From: Sphingomonadales bacterium UBA2369 | GTDB lineage: Bacteria > Pseudomonadota > Alphaproteobacteria > Sphingomonadales > Sphingomonadaceae | Assembly (NCBI GenBank): GCA_002344055.1 | Contig: DDTH01000001.1 | Span: forward strand, 1 to 56,261 | Length of the DNA: 56,261 nucleotides | Direction: 5' to 3' | In this document: piece by piece, positions 25,255-33,598 of the stretch | Layout: every line of letters begins with the position of its first letter | Numbering within the stretch: position 1 is the stretch's first letter | The notes under the pieces: model-generated | Databases searched by the model: none | What the model was told of the DNA's origin: nothing | Seen by the model: the letters and a program-made list of their open reading frames with translations, nothing else | Made by a program: the position numbers and the translations under genes

Positions 25255-25773
25255 ATGATCGCCCGCTTCCTGCCGCTCGCCCCGCTTGTGTTCCTCGGCG
25301 CCTGTAACGACCAGCCGATCGTCAATGGCTATGGATCGACCACGCCGTCGATCGAGCGCCCGGCGGAGGGCAAGTCCGTCCTGGGCGAGACGGATACGCC
25401 GGTGCGGATCGGCGAACTGGGACCCAATTTCGCCGCCTGCAACGCGCAGGGGCAGGTCAATGAGCGTGCCGCGGAGGGTGCGGTCGAGGTGCGAGCGGCG
25501 CCGTTCGAACAATCGCACGAGACCGGCAGCCTGAATCCCGGCACGACCTTCTTCATCTGCACGCGCTCGCTCGACCAGCGCTGGTTCGGCGTCGTCTATA
25601 GCGACAGCGGCCGGGCGGATCGGGCCTGCGGCGTGTCCGCGCCGGTGCGTGCGCGACGCGACTATGACGGTCCCTGCAAATCGGGCTGGGTGCCGAGCGC
25701 GCAGGTCAGGATGACCTCCGGCGTCGAAACGCCAGCCGCCCAGCCGAGCCAAAATACCGCCCAGCCGAAATAG
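25255..25773 (+). CDS. putative lipoprotein with SH3-like domain
   Basis: A 172-residue protein. The signal FLPLAPLVFLGAC has a lipobox at Cys17. Residues about 75-150 (VEVRAAPFEQSHETGSLNPG, FICTRSLDQRWFGVVYSD, SGWVPSAQVRM) have the layout of a bacterial SH3 domain: a start rich in VRAAP, a repeated aromatic core, and a closing GWV. Three further cysteines could form disulfides. Such lipoproteins often bind cell wall, but no target is visible. Ends in a Pro/Gln-rich tail. Confidence 0.65.
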   Translation: MIARFLPLAPLVFLGACNDQPIVNGYGSTTPSIERPAEGKSVLGETDTPVRIGELGPNFAACNAQGQVNERAAEGAVEVRAAPFEQSHETGSLNPGTTFFICTRSLDQRWFGVVYSDSGRADRACGVSAPVRARRDYDGPCKSGWVPSAQVRMTSGVETPAAQPSQNTAQPK

Positions 25774-25988
25774 GTTCCTCGGTTCGTCGCGGTCATCGGC
25801 TCGGCTCATCGAAAGCATGCGTACGACAGGTTGATGCCCGCGATTTCGCGCGGCACACCCCCTCACAGAGTTCAAGCGGAGTTGGGCAAAAGCCCGGTTC
25901 CACAGGGGGTTTTCAGATTTCGAGGCCTGGGTCCGGAGCGTCGTGCGCCCCGCCGAACCGGCTTCGCATGCAGGAGCGATTTCCCAAG

Positions 25989-26555
25989 ATGAGCATCCTT
26001 TTCGGTCTGGCCGCTGTCGCCGCTTCGCTTTCCGATCCCGCCGCCGCCGAGATTGCTTCCGCCGCCGCCCCTGCCAGCGGCGTGACCGCCATCGCTTCGG
26101 TTCCGGTTCGCACCTTCGCCCAGAATGATCCTTCGGCCCAGCTGGAGCGCGCGATCGAGGCGCATGCCCGCTTCGAGACCGAGGATGCCGAGCAGGACTG
26201 CCTTGCCAACACCGTCTATTTCGAAGCCGGCCTGGAGCCACTCGAGGGTCAGGTCGCGGTGGCCGAGGTCGTGCTGAACCGGATGAATTCCGGCCGCTAC
26301 CCGACGACGATCTGCGGCGTCGTGCTGCAGCCGGCGCAATTCTCCTACGTTCGCGGCGGGCGCATCCCGCGCGTCGACCGCACGTCCGAAAACTGGCGGC
26401 GCGCCGTCGGCGTCGCGCGCCTCGTCCAGGCCGGTGCCGCCGCGCGCCTGCTGCCGACCGATACGCTCTGGTATCATGCCGATTATGTCTCCCCGGCCTG
26501 GGGTCCGCGGCTGAACCGCACCACCAAGATCGGCCTGCATATTTTCTACCGCTGA
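25989..26555 (+). CDS. cell wall hydrolase, SleB/CwlJ family
   Basis: A 188-residue exported protein. I chose ATG 25989, with CAGGAG at 25971-25976; an in-frame ATG at 25968 adds seven residues. Signal-like MSILFGLAAVAASLSDPAAA leads to a Hydrolase_2 domain from about residue 75: DCLANTVYFEAGLEPLEGQV (catalytic Glu), VAEVVLNRMNSGRYPTTICG, QFSYV and DTLWYHADYVSPAW. In spore formers this family cleaves cortex peptidoglycan; in alphaproteobacteria it is a general wall lytic enzyme. Seems monocistronic. Confidence 0.87.
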   Translation: MSILFGLAAVAASLSDPAAAEIASAAAPASGVTAIASVPVRTFAQNDPSAQLERAIEAHARFETEDAEQDCLANTVYFEAGLEPLEGQVAVAEVVLNRMNSGRYPTTICGVVLQPAQFSYVRGGRIPRVDRTSENWRRAVGVARLVQAGAAARLLPTDTLWYHADYVSPAWGPRLNRTTKIGLHIFYR

Positions 26556-26642
26556 TTTGTTGCACGCGGCCGGTTCTCCCCACCGGCCCTTCGCTGTCGG
26601 CCCATCGGCCTGCTATGAGGCCGTAGAGCTGGGGAGATCGTC

Positions 26643-29600
26643 ATGACTTTGCTGCGTTGGCAGTGCTGGCGGCGACGGACGCGGTTCTTCGCGGCCACTT
26701 TCGGCATTCTTGTCAGCAGCTCCCCGGCGCTCGCGCAGGACGGCACTGCTCCTCCGGCCGCCCTTGGCGAGGCTGAATCCGCCGAACAACTGATCGCGCA
26801 AGCGGATGCGCTGTTGGCAGCGGGCCGTGCGGCCGATGCGGAGCCGGTGGCGCGACGGGCGCTGGCCGCGGCCGAAGCCCAGCATGGCCCCGATCACCGG
26901 CAGGTGGTGCGCGCCGCCAACAGCCTGGGCATGATCCTCGTCCAGCTGGGCCGCTTCGCCGACGCGGAACCCTTCATGCGGCGGACGGCCGAACTGGCGG
27001 AGCGGCTGCTCGGGCGGGATCACAATGCCGCCCGCTCGGCACGCAACAATCTGGGCTTCGTCTATCAGCAATTGGGGCGGGCGGCGGAGGCGGAGCCGAT
27101 CTACGCCGAAACCCTGGCGAGCGCGGAACGCACGCTTGGCTCGACGCACCCCGATACGCTCGTCGCCGCCAGCAATCTCGCGACCATCTATCAGGAACTG
27201 GCGCGCTATGCGGAGGCGGAACGCCTGTATCAGCGCGTGCTGGACGAACGCCGCCGCCAGCTCGGCCCGTCGCATGAGGACACGCTGACCTCGATCAACA
27301 ATCTGGGCGCGCTTTACCGGGATCAGGGTCGCTATGCCGAGGCGGAGCCGCTTTATCGCACCGCGCTGGAGGAGCGCGAGCGGACGCTCGGGCGCGAACA
27401 TCGCAGCACCTTCCAGTCGCTCAACAACCTGGGAGCGCTTTACGGGTCGCAGCGCCGCTATGCCGAAGCCGAACCGCTGGCGATCCGGGCGCTGGAGGAT
27501 GCGGGGCGCATTTATGGCGCGGATCATCCGGCGACGCTCACTGCCGCCAACAATCTCGCCTCGATCCACCTGAATCTGCGCCGTCCGCAGGAGGCCGAGC
27601 GGGGCTTTCGCCGCGTGCTTGCCGACAGCGAGCGGGTGCTGGGCGCCGATCACCCTTCCACGCTGCGGGCGGCGACGAACCTGGCCAGCCTCTATACCGA
27701 TCTGAACCGTTTCGCCGAGGCCGAGCCGTTGGTGCAGCAGGCCCTGCGGGGATATGAGCGGCAGCGCGGCGCGGAGCATCCCGACACGCTGACCATCGTC
27801 AACAATCTCGCCGCGCTCTACAACAAGCAAGGGCGTGTCGCGGAGGCGGAAGCGCTCTACCGCCGTGCGTTCGAGACGCGGTCGCGCACTTTTGGCATCG
27901 CGCATCCGCTCACTTTGGTTTCGGCCTCCAACCTTGTGGTCGCGGGTCTAGACCGGCCGGATGGCGGCAGCACGATCCCCACGGCACGGTTGCTGGTCGA
28001 GGGCGTGCGGCAGCGGCGTCGCGCTGCCAGCGTCGCCGGGCAGCAGGGACGCGAAGAACTCGAGCGCGAGGCCGTGCGCGGCTATGACCGGCTCGGCCTC
28101 TTCGCCGATGCGGTCTGGGCTGCTTCGGCGGCCGATCCGTCGCTGTCCGCGACTCACCAGGCGGAGGTGTTCGGCGCCTTGCAGGATGCGGTGGCTGGTG
28201 CCGCAGACCGGTCGGTCGCCGAGCAGGCCGCGCGCCGCTATGTCACCAGCCAGCGTCCGGAACTTGCCGACCTGATGCGCGAACGCCAGCAGCTCGAACG
28301 CGAATGGGCTGTCCTCGATGGCGATCTCACGGCGGGATATGGCGCTCCCGGAGGCGGAGGCGGCGAGGTTCCCGCCATTCGCGCGCGGCTGGGCAGGTTG
28401 CAGGAGCGGATTGCGGAGATTGACGCGCGTCTTGCCGTGGATGCGCCCGATTATTTCGCGTTGATCGAGCCGACGCCGCTGACGCGGGAACAGGCCAGGG
28501 CGCTGATGCGGCCGGACGAGGCTGCGTTGCTGGTGGTGCCATCGCCGTACGGCACTCACGTCGTTGTGGTCACCCGCGAAGGCATCACCTGGCATCGTTC
28601 CCGCCGCGACCTGCGCGACATCCGCACTGCCGTGCAGCATCTGCGCTGGGATGCGGGGGCAAGCGTCGACGGGACCGAGCGGGAACTGGCGCGGCTGCGG
28701 GCGCGGGACGAGAGCGATGGCGACAGTCCGCGCTTCGAACGTGCGCCGGCCTACGCTCTGTACCGCGAACTGATCGCGCCCGTGAGCGCCGCCATTGCCG
28801 GCAAGTCGCGACTGTACGTTGCCGCCGGCGATTCTCTGGCCGGATTGCCTTTCTCACTGCTGGTGACCGCGCCGCCCGAGGGCGCGGACGACGATCCGGC
28901 GGCGCTGCGCGAGACGCGCTGGTTCGGCGACGAATATTCGCTCGTGCATATCCCCTCGCTGCAATCGCTCGCTTTGCTCCGTGATGCGCCGCAAACGTCT
29001 GGCGGTGGCGGCTTCTTCGGGATTGGCGATCCGGTGCTGACCGGCAGTTCCTCGACGCGCGGCCGAGGCGCGACGCGCGGGGCGCCGGCGACGAGCGGCA
29101 TGTTCCAGCAGGCCACCGTGCGTGGCGCCCCGCCGATGGCCGATCCTGACGAGTTGAGGCGCATGGCGCGCCTGCCCGGGACGGCGATCGAACTGGAAAC
29201 GGTTCGCCGGACGCTCGACGCACCGGCCTCCGCCTTGCTGCTCGCCTCGCGGGCGACCGAACGCAATGTGCGGACCGCGGACCTCTCGCGGGAAGCCGTT
29301 ATCCTGTTCTCGACCCACGGGCTGACGGCGGCCGAGGCTTCGGGCATCGGCGAAGCCGGGCTGGTGCTCACACCGCCCGACGAGGCGAGCGAGGAGGATG
29401 ACGGCTATCTCTCCGCCTCGGAAGTCACGACCCTGAACCTGAGCGCTGATTGGGTGATCCTGTCGGCCTGCAACACCGCCACCGGCGACAGCCGGGGGAG
29501 TGGCGGACTTGGGCCGCTTGCCCGGGCCTTCTTCTATGCCGGCGCGCGGGGGATGCTGGCATCCCATTGGCCGGTGAGCGACGAGGTCGCGCCAGTGCTG

Positions 29601-29756
29601 ATCGCCCGCACGCTGGAGCTGGAGCGGTCGGGCACGCGGCGTGCCGACGCCTTTCGTCAGGCGATGCGCGAAATCCGCACGCGCGCGGATCGCCCCGAAT
29701 GGGCGCATCCATTCTATTGGGCGCCCTTCGCATTGATCGGCGACGATAGCCGCTAG
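26643..29756 (+). CDS. secreted TPR-CHAT protein (caspase-like peptidase family)
   Basis: A 1037-residue protein. N-terminal signal ends SSSPALAQ. Residues about 45-440 hold nine tandem kinesin-light-chain type TPR units of about 42 residues (repeated GRYAEAEPLYRTALEERERTLG and HPDTL.A.NNLA patterns). A helical coiled-coil linker follows (about 540-620), then a C-terminal CHAT domain from about 740 with catalytic His892 in FSTHGLT and Cys943 in LSACNTATGD. CHAT domains are caspase-related proteases; TPR-CHAT proteins act with partner substrates, for example in type III CRISPR, but here no CRISPR or gasdermin gene is nearby and the signal peptide puts it outside the cytoplasm. Immediately upstream of the trp leader. 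Confidence 0.87.
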   Translation: MTLLRWQCWRRRTRFFAATFGILVSSSPALAQDGTAPPAALGEAESAEQLIAQADALLAAGRAADAEPVARRALAAAEAQHGPDHRQVVRAANSLGMILVQLGRFADAEPFMRRTAELAERLLGRDHNAARSARNNLGFVYQQLGRAAEAEPIYAETLASAERTLGSTHPDTLVAASNLATIYQELARYAEAERLYQRVLDERRRQLGPSHEDTLTSINNLGALYRDQGRYAEAEPLYRTALEERERTLGREHRSTFQSLNNLGALYGSQRRYAEAEPLAIRALEDAGRIYGADHPATLTAANNLASIHLNLRRPQEAERGFRRVLADSERVLGADHPSTLRAATNLASLYTDLNRFAEAEPLVQQALRGYERQRGAEHPDTLTIVNNLAALYNKQGRVAEAEALYRRAFETRSRTFGIAHPLTLVSASNLVVAGLDRPDGGSTIPTARLLVEGVRQRRRAASVAGQQGREELEREAVRGYDRLGLFADAVWAASAADPSLSATHQAEVFGALQDAVAGAADRSVAEQAARRYVTSQRPELADLMRERQQLEREWAVLDGDLTAGYGAPGGGGGEVPAIRARLGRLQERIAEIDARLAVDAPDYFALIEPTPLTREQARALMRPDEAALLVVPSPYGTHVVVVTREGITWHRSRRDLRDIRTAVQHLRWDAGASVDGTERELARLRARDESDGDSPRFERAPAYALYRELIAPVSAAIAGKSRLYVAAGDSLAGLPFSLLVTAPPEGADDDPAALRETRWFGDEYSLVHIPSLQSLALLRDAPQTSGGGGFFGIGDPVLTGSSSTRGRGATRGAPATSGMFQQATVRGAPPMADPDELRRMARLPGTAIELETVRRTLDAPASALLLASRATERNVRTADLSREAVILFSTHGLTAAEASGIGEAGLVLTPPDEASEEDDGYLSASEVTTLNLSADWVILSACNTATGDSRGSGGLGPLARAFFYAGARGMLASHWPVSDEVAPVLIARTLELERSGTRRADAFRQAMREIRTRADRPEWAHPFYWAPFALIGDDSR

Positions 29757-29773
29757 CGGTTCCGGGCGGGGAC

Positions 29774-29802
29774 TTGACGGCGTCCCCGGCCAAAGCGAGA
29801 AT
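29774..29802 (+). promoter_or_regulatory. promoter of the trp operon
   Basis: TTGACG at 29774-29779 and GAGAAT at 29797-29802 with a 17-base spacer. Transcription starting 7-8 bases after the -10 box would begin at about 29809-29810, exactly on the leader-peptide ATG, so the leader would be translated from a leaderless mRNA as known for trpL of Sinorhizobium meliloti. Confidence 0.6.
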
Positions 29803-29809
29803 GGCGGCA

Positions 29810-29914
29810 ATGACGAACGAGACGATCCAGCCGAAGCCCGTTCCGGCCCTGCGCGCGCAGGCCTGGCTTTGGTGGCGTGTGCCTGCCGACGCGGCGCGCC
29901 CGGATCGATGGTGA
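29810..29914 (+). CDS. trpL: tryptophan leader peptide
   Basis: A 34-residue peptide (starts MTNETIQPK) with tryptophan codons at 29864-29866, 29870-29872 and 29873-29875 (WLWW) and a fourth, TGG 29909-29911, directly before the TGA. The role would be to sense charged tRNA-Trp: a ribosome stalled at the clustered Trp codons changes folding of the downstream RNA. ATG 29810 is favoured because the promoter places the transcript start there; an in-frame ATG at 29801 lies inside the -10 region. It is followed by a terminator and then trpD. Confidence 0.8.
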   Translation: MTNETIQPKPVPALRAQAWLWWRVPADAARPDRW

Positions 29915-29953
29915 CGGTCTCCTAAGACCTCCAACACCTTCGCATCGCATGAG

Positions 29954-29981
29954 GCCCGCCGTTCCGGCGGGCTTTTTCTTT
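29954..29981 (+). terminator. trp attenuator (intrinsic terminator) with alternative antiterminator
   Basis: Stem GCCCGCCG (29954-29961), loop TTC, complement CGGCGGGC (29965-29972), then TTTTTCTTT. An alternative pairing is possible by eye: 29890-29896 (ACGCGGCG region) with 29957-29963, seven pairs including one G-U, which would break the terminator. A further small hairpin, GGTCT/AGACC, lies at 29916-29929. Stalling at the WLWW codons would leave 29890-29896 free and favour read-through into trpD. Confidence 0.8.
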
Positions 29982-30013
29982 GCGCCTATCTCTACCGTCA
30001 CAGGATTTCAGTC

Positions 30014-31078
30014 ATGACCATTAATGCCGCTTTGGCCCTTCCGGCCGCGCAGAATGTCGCAGCCCAAAGCCGGGAAGAGGCGCTTGCCGTGCTTTTTGCC
30101 GGACAGTCCCTTGCCAGCGACGACATCGAGTTGCTGTTCGGCGAGCTCGTCGCTGGCCGGCTCGAAGAACCCGTTATCTCCGCCATGCTGGTCGCGCTTA
30201 AATTGAAGGGCGAGACCACCGATGAGCTGATCGGCGCCGCCCGCGCGCTCCGTGCGGCCGACGTGCCGTTCGAACGCCCGGATTATCTCTTCGCCGACAC
30301 GTGCGGCACCGGCGGCGACGGATCGGGGACGATCAACCTTTCCACCGCAGTCGCGTTCGTCGCGGCTGCGGCCGGGCTGCCGGTTGCCAAGCATGGCAAT
30401 CGCTCCGTCACCTCGCGTTGCGGCTCCGCCGACGTGCTGGAGCGGGTGGGGGTGAAGCTCGACGTGTCGCCGGCCGTGTCGCGGCGGGCGCTCGACGAAG
30501 CGGGGGTCTGCTTCCTGTTTGCGCCGGCTTATCATCCGGGCCTGCGCCACGCCGGGCCGGTGCGCCGCGCGCTCAAGGTGCGGACGATCATGAACATCCT
30601 GGGTCCCTGCGTGAATCCCGCCGAGCCGGAAGTGCAATTGCTGGGCGTGGCCGAAAAGAGATTGCTGGAGCCGGTCGCGCTGACCCTTGCCGCGATGGGC
30701 GTGAAGCGAGCGATGGTCGTGCATGGCGACGGACTTGATGAAGTCGCGCTCCATGCCGGGACCGAGGCCGTGCGGCTCCTGGACGGCCGGATCGAGCCGG
30801 TCACCCTGTCGCCGGAACAAGCGGGGTTCGAGCGTTCCTCGCTCGTGGGCCTGCGCGGGGGCGGGCCGGACGAGAATGCGGAGCGGCTTCGCAACCTGCT
30901 GGCCGGCTATGGCACGCGCACGGAGCGCGAGGCGGTGGCGCTGAATACCGGCGCGCTGCTGCTGACCGCCGGCATGGCAGGGACGCTGCGGGAGGGGGCG
31001 GAGCAGGCGCTCGCCGCGCTTGGCTCGGGGCGGGCGCTCGGCGCGCTGAACGCCCTGGTCGAGATCAGCAATGGCTGA
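30014..31078 (+). CDS. trpD: anthranilate phosphoribosyltransferase
   Basis: A 354-residue enzyme that joins anthranilate and PRPP, the second step of tryptophan synthesis from chorismate. PRPP loop DTCGTGGDGSGTINLSTA, KHGNRSVTSRCGSADVLE, anthranilate region FAPAYHPGLRHAGPVRR and NILGPCVNPA are present. The phrasing PFERPDYLFAD and ALDEAGVCFLFAP matches the C-terminal half of E. coli TrpGD closely, while no TrpG glutaminase part is attached. First enzyme gene after the attenuator; its end overlaps trpC by eight bases. Confidence 0.94.
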   Translation: MTINAALALPAAQNVAAQSREEALAVLFAGQSLASDDIELLFGELVAGRLEEPVISAMLVALKLKGETTDELIGAARALRAADVPFERPDYLFADTCGTGGDGSGTINLSTAVAFVAAAAGLPVAKHGNRSVTSRCGSADVLERVGVKLDVSPAVSRRALDEAGVCFLFAPAYHPGLRHAGPVRRALKVRTIMNILGPCVNPAEPEVQLLGVAEKRLLEPVALTLAAMGVKRAMVVHGDGLDEVALHAGTEAVRLLDGRIEPVTLSPEQAGFERSSLVGLRGGGPDENAERLRNLLAGYGTRTEREAVALNTGALLLTAGMAGTLREGAEQALAALGSGRALGALNALVEISNG

Positions 31079-32450
31079 AGGCCTACTCGGCGAGATTGTC
31101 GCCCGGAAGAAGTCCGACATTGCCGTCCGGCTCGGCGGCGTGAGCCTCGAAAGCCTGCGCGGGCAGGCCAGCGCAACCGCGCGCAAACTGGGCAGGGCGC
31201 TCGGCAGGCGGGGCGCGCGTTTCGTCATGGAAGTGAAGAAGGCGTCGCCATCCGCCGGGCGGCTGGCGACGGTCGATGCGGCGGCGCAGGCTCGTGCCTA
31301 TGCCGGTGCCGCGGACGCGATCAGCGTGCTGACCGACGGTCCGTATTTCGGCGGCTCGCTGGCCGATCTGGCCGCGGTCCGGCAGGTGTATGACGGGCCG
31401 ATCCTCGCCAAGGATTTCGTCGTCGATCCGCGGCAGGTGGTGGAGGCGCGGCTGCACGGGGCCGACGCGGTGCTGGTCATGCTTTCGGTGCTGGACGATG
31501 CTGCCGCGCGCGCGGTGATCGCCGAGGCTTCCGGGTTCGGCATGGACACGCTGGTCGAGGCGCATGACGAGGCCGAAACCCGCCGGGCCGTGGCGCTCGG
31601 TGCGCCGCTGATCGGGATCAACAATCGCGACCTCAGGACGCTGAAGGTCGACCTCGCGGCGACCGAGCGTCTCGCGCCCCTGGTGCCCAAGGACAGGCTG
31701 GTTGTGGCCGAATCCGGCATATCCGGCCGCGCCGATGTCGAGCGGCTGGCGCCTTATGCCGATGCCTTCCTGGTGGGTTCGGCCCTGATGCGGGCGGACG
31801 ATCCGGTGGAAGCGGCGCGGGCGCTGGCCTTTGGCCGGGTGAAGGTGTGCGGCATTACGAACGCCGCAGACCATGACATGGCCGCCGCGATGGGCGCGAC
31901 CCATGTCGGCTTCGTGATGGTGCCCGGCACGCCGCGCGCCGTCACCCCGGCTCAGGTCGCCGCTCTGCTGACACAGACCAGGCACAGGCCGAAGCGCGTC
32001 GGCATATTCCGGAATGCGGACCCCTTTCATGTCGGCATGGCCGCGCGGGAATTGGGACTGGATGCGGTGCAATTGCACGGGTGCGAGGATGCCGGGGCGC
32101 TGCGACCGATACTTCCGGACGCGGTCGAAATCTGGGCCGCGTCCGATGCGAACCGGGAAACGCTGACCGTTCGGCCCCTGGCGAACCGGACCCTGTTCGA
32201 CACGGGCGGCGGCGGGACCGGCCGGGCATTCGACTGGACGCGTGTGGCGGATCGGCCTGAACTCGGCAGCGGGCTGCTCGCCGGCGGCCTGAACCCCGGC
32301 AATGCGCGGGCGGCATCCCGGATCGGCGCCTGGGCACTGGATGTCGGTTCCGGCCTGGAGGCCCTGCCGCGCTGGAAGGATTCGAACCGCACCGCTGCCT
32401 TCTTCGAGGCGCTCCGTCCGCCTGCGCGCGAGGCTGTGGCCGCATGCTGA
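31071..32450 (+). CDS. trpC: bifunctional indole-3-glycerol phosphate synthase / phosphoribosylanthranilate isomerase
   Basis: A 459-residue fusion that carries out steps 3 and 4 of tryptophan synthesis. Residues 1 to about 250 are the synthase barrel (FVMEVKKASPSAGRL, AISVLTDGPYFGGS, ILAKDFVVDPRQ, GINNRDLRTLKVDL, ESGISGRADVERL); from about 255 the isomerase barrel follows (VKVCGITNAADHDMAAAMGA, GVFRN-like GIFRNADP, VQLHGCED, LFDTGGGGTGRAFDW, LAGGLNPGNA). Such TrpC-TrpF fusions are typical of enteric and related gammaproteobacteria; most alphaproteobacteria have separate genes. Overlaps trpD by eight and trpB by seven bases, showing coupled translation. Confidence 0.94.
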   Translation: MAEGLLGEIVARKKSDIAVRLGGVSLESLRGQASATARKLGRALGRRGARFVMEVKKASPSAGRLATVDAAAQARAYAGAADAISVLTDGPYFGGSLADLAAVRQVYDGPILAKDFVVDPRQVVEARLHGADAVLVMLSVLDDAAARAVIAEASGFGMDTLVEAHDEAETRRAVALGAPLIGINNRDLRTLKVDLAATERLAPLVPKDRLVVAESGISGRADVERLAPYADAFLVGSALMRADDPVEAARALAFGRVKVCGITNAADHDMAAAMGATHVGFVMVPGTPRAVTPAQVAALLTQTRHRPKRVGIFRNADPFHVGMAARELGLDAVQLHGCEDAGALRPILPDAVEIWAASDANRETLTVRPLANRTLFDTGGGGTGRAFDWTRVADRPELGSGLLAGGLNPGNARAASRIGAWALDVGSGLEALPRWKDSNRTAAFFEALRPPAREAVAAC

Positions 32451-33598
32451 AAGATGGCCGCTTCGGCGCTTATGGCGGCGCTTACGTGCCGGAAATCCTG
32501 ATGCCGGCGCTCGAGGCGCTCGAGGCCGCCTTTCTCGATGCCCAGACGGACGAGGCGTTCCAGGCCGAGCTTGCCGAATTGCTCGCCAAATATGCCGGGC
32601 GGCCGACGCCGCTGACCCGCTGCCGCAATTTCGGCGCGGGCAAAGCGCGCATTTATCTGAAGCGCGAGGATTTGCTGCACGGCGGCGCGCACAAGACCAA
32701 CCAGGTGCTGGGTCAGGCGATGCTGGCGAAACGGATGGGCAAGACGCGCCTGATCGCGGAGACAGGCGCCGGACAACATGGCGTCGCGACCGCGCTCGCC
32801 GGGGCGATCTTCGGCCTCGAGACCCGCATCTACATGGGCGCGCACGACGTGGAACGGCAGCATCTGAACGTGTTCAGGATGCGGCTGATGGGCGCCGAGG
32901 TGATCCCGGTGACAAGCGGCGGACAGGGCCTGAAGGATGCCGTCAACGAGGCGCTGCGCGACTGGACGGCGAGCTTTGCCGACACCCATTATCTGCTCGG
33001 CACCGTCGCCGGGCCGCATCCTTTTCCGCTGATGGTGCGCGAATATCAGCGGGTGATCGGCAAGGAAGCGCGCGCGCAGATATTGGAGGAAGAAGGGCGG
33101 CTGCCCGACGCGGCGATCGCCTGCGTCGGCGGCGGATCGAACGCGATCGGGCTGTTCGCCGATTTCATCGAGGATGCGGACGTTCGCCTGATCGGCGTGG
33201 AGGCGGCCGGGAAGGGTCTGGACGGCAATGAGCATGGCGCGACCCTGCTGCGCGGCCGGCCCGGCGTGCTGCATGGCGCCGAGACCTATGTGCTGCAGGA
33301 TGGAGACGGGCAGATCAGCGAGAGCTGGTCGGTTTCGGCGGGGCTGGATTATCCCGCCGTCGGTCCCGAGCATGCCTTCCTGAAGGATAGTGGCCGTGCG
33401 GAATATGTCGGGGTGACCGACCGCGAGGCGCTCGACGCGTTCGCGCTGCTGGCGCGATCCGAAGGGATCATCTGCGCCTTCGAATCCGCGCATGCGCTGG
33501 CCCATGCGCTGAAACTGGCGGACGAGGTCGACCTGATCGTGGTCAATCTTTCGGGCCGTGGCGACAAGGACGTGGCGCAGGCGGAGGCGTTGCTGTGA
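32444..33598 (+). CDS. trpB: tryptophan synthase beta chain
   Basis: A 384-residue PLP enzyme that condenses indole and serine to tryptophan. PLP lysine lies in LLHGGAHKTNQVLGQ, the catalytic Glu region in ETGAGQHGVATALAG, phosphate loop in CVGGGSNAIGLFADF, and the C-terminal SGRGDKD. LKREDLLHGGAHKTNQ and RIYMGAHDVERQHLNVFRMR follow the enteric TrpB; the usual alphaproteobacterial form reads REELNHTGAHK-NN and VYMGAVDVERQ. ATG 32444 overlaps trpC. Partner of TrpA, whose gene follows with a four-base overlap. Confidence 0.95.
   Translation: MLKDGRFGAYGGAYVPEILMPALEALEAAFLDAQTDEAFQAELAELLAKYAGRPTPLTRCRNFGAGKARIYLKREDLLHGGAHKTNQVLGQAMLAKRMGKTRLIAETGAGQHGVATALAGAIFGLETRIYMGAHDVERQHLNVFRMRLMGAEVIPVTSGGQGLKDAVNEALRDWTASFADTHYLLGTVAGPHPFPLMVREYQRVIGKEARAQILEEEGRLPDAAIACVGGGSNAIGLFADFIEDADVRLIGVEAAGKGLDGNEHGATLLRGRPGVLHGAETYVLQDGDGQISESWSVSAGLDYPAVGPEHAFLKDSGRAEYVGVTDREALDAFALLARSEGIICAFESAHALAHALKLADEVDLIVVNLSGRGDKDVAQAEALL

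Noticed and set aside
26643..29756. Type III CRISPR-associated TPR-CHAT (craspase) component
   Set aside because: There is no CRISPR array or cas gene in the window, and the protein has a signal peptide.
29801..29803. ATG 29801 as start of trpL
   Set aside because: It overlaps the -10 element GAGAAT; transcription should start several bases later, at the second ATG.
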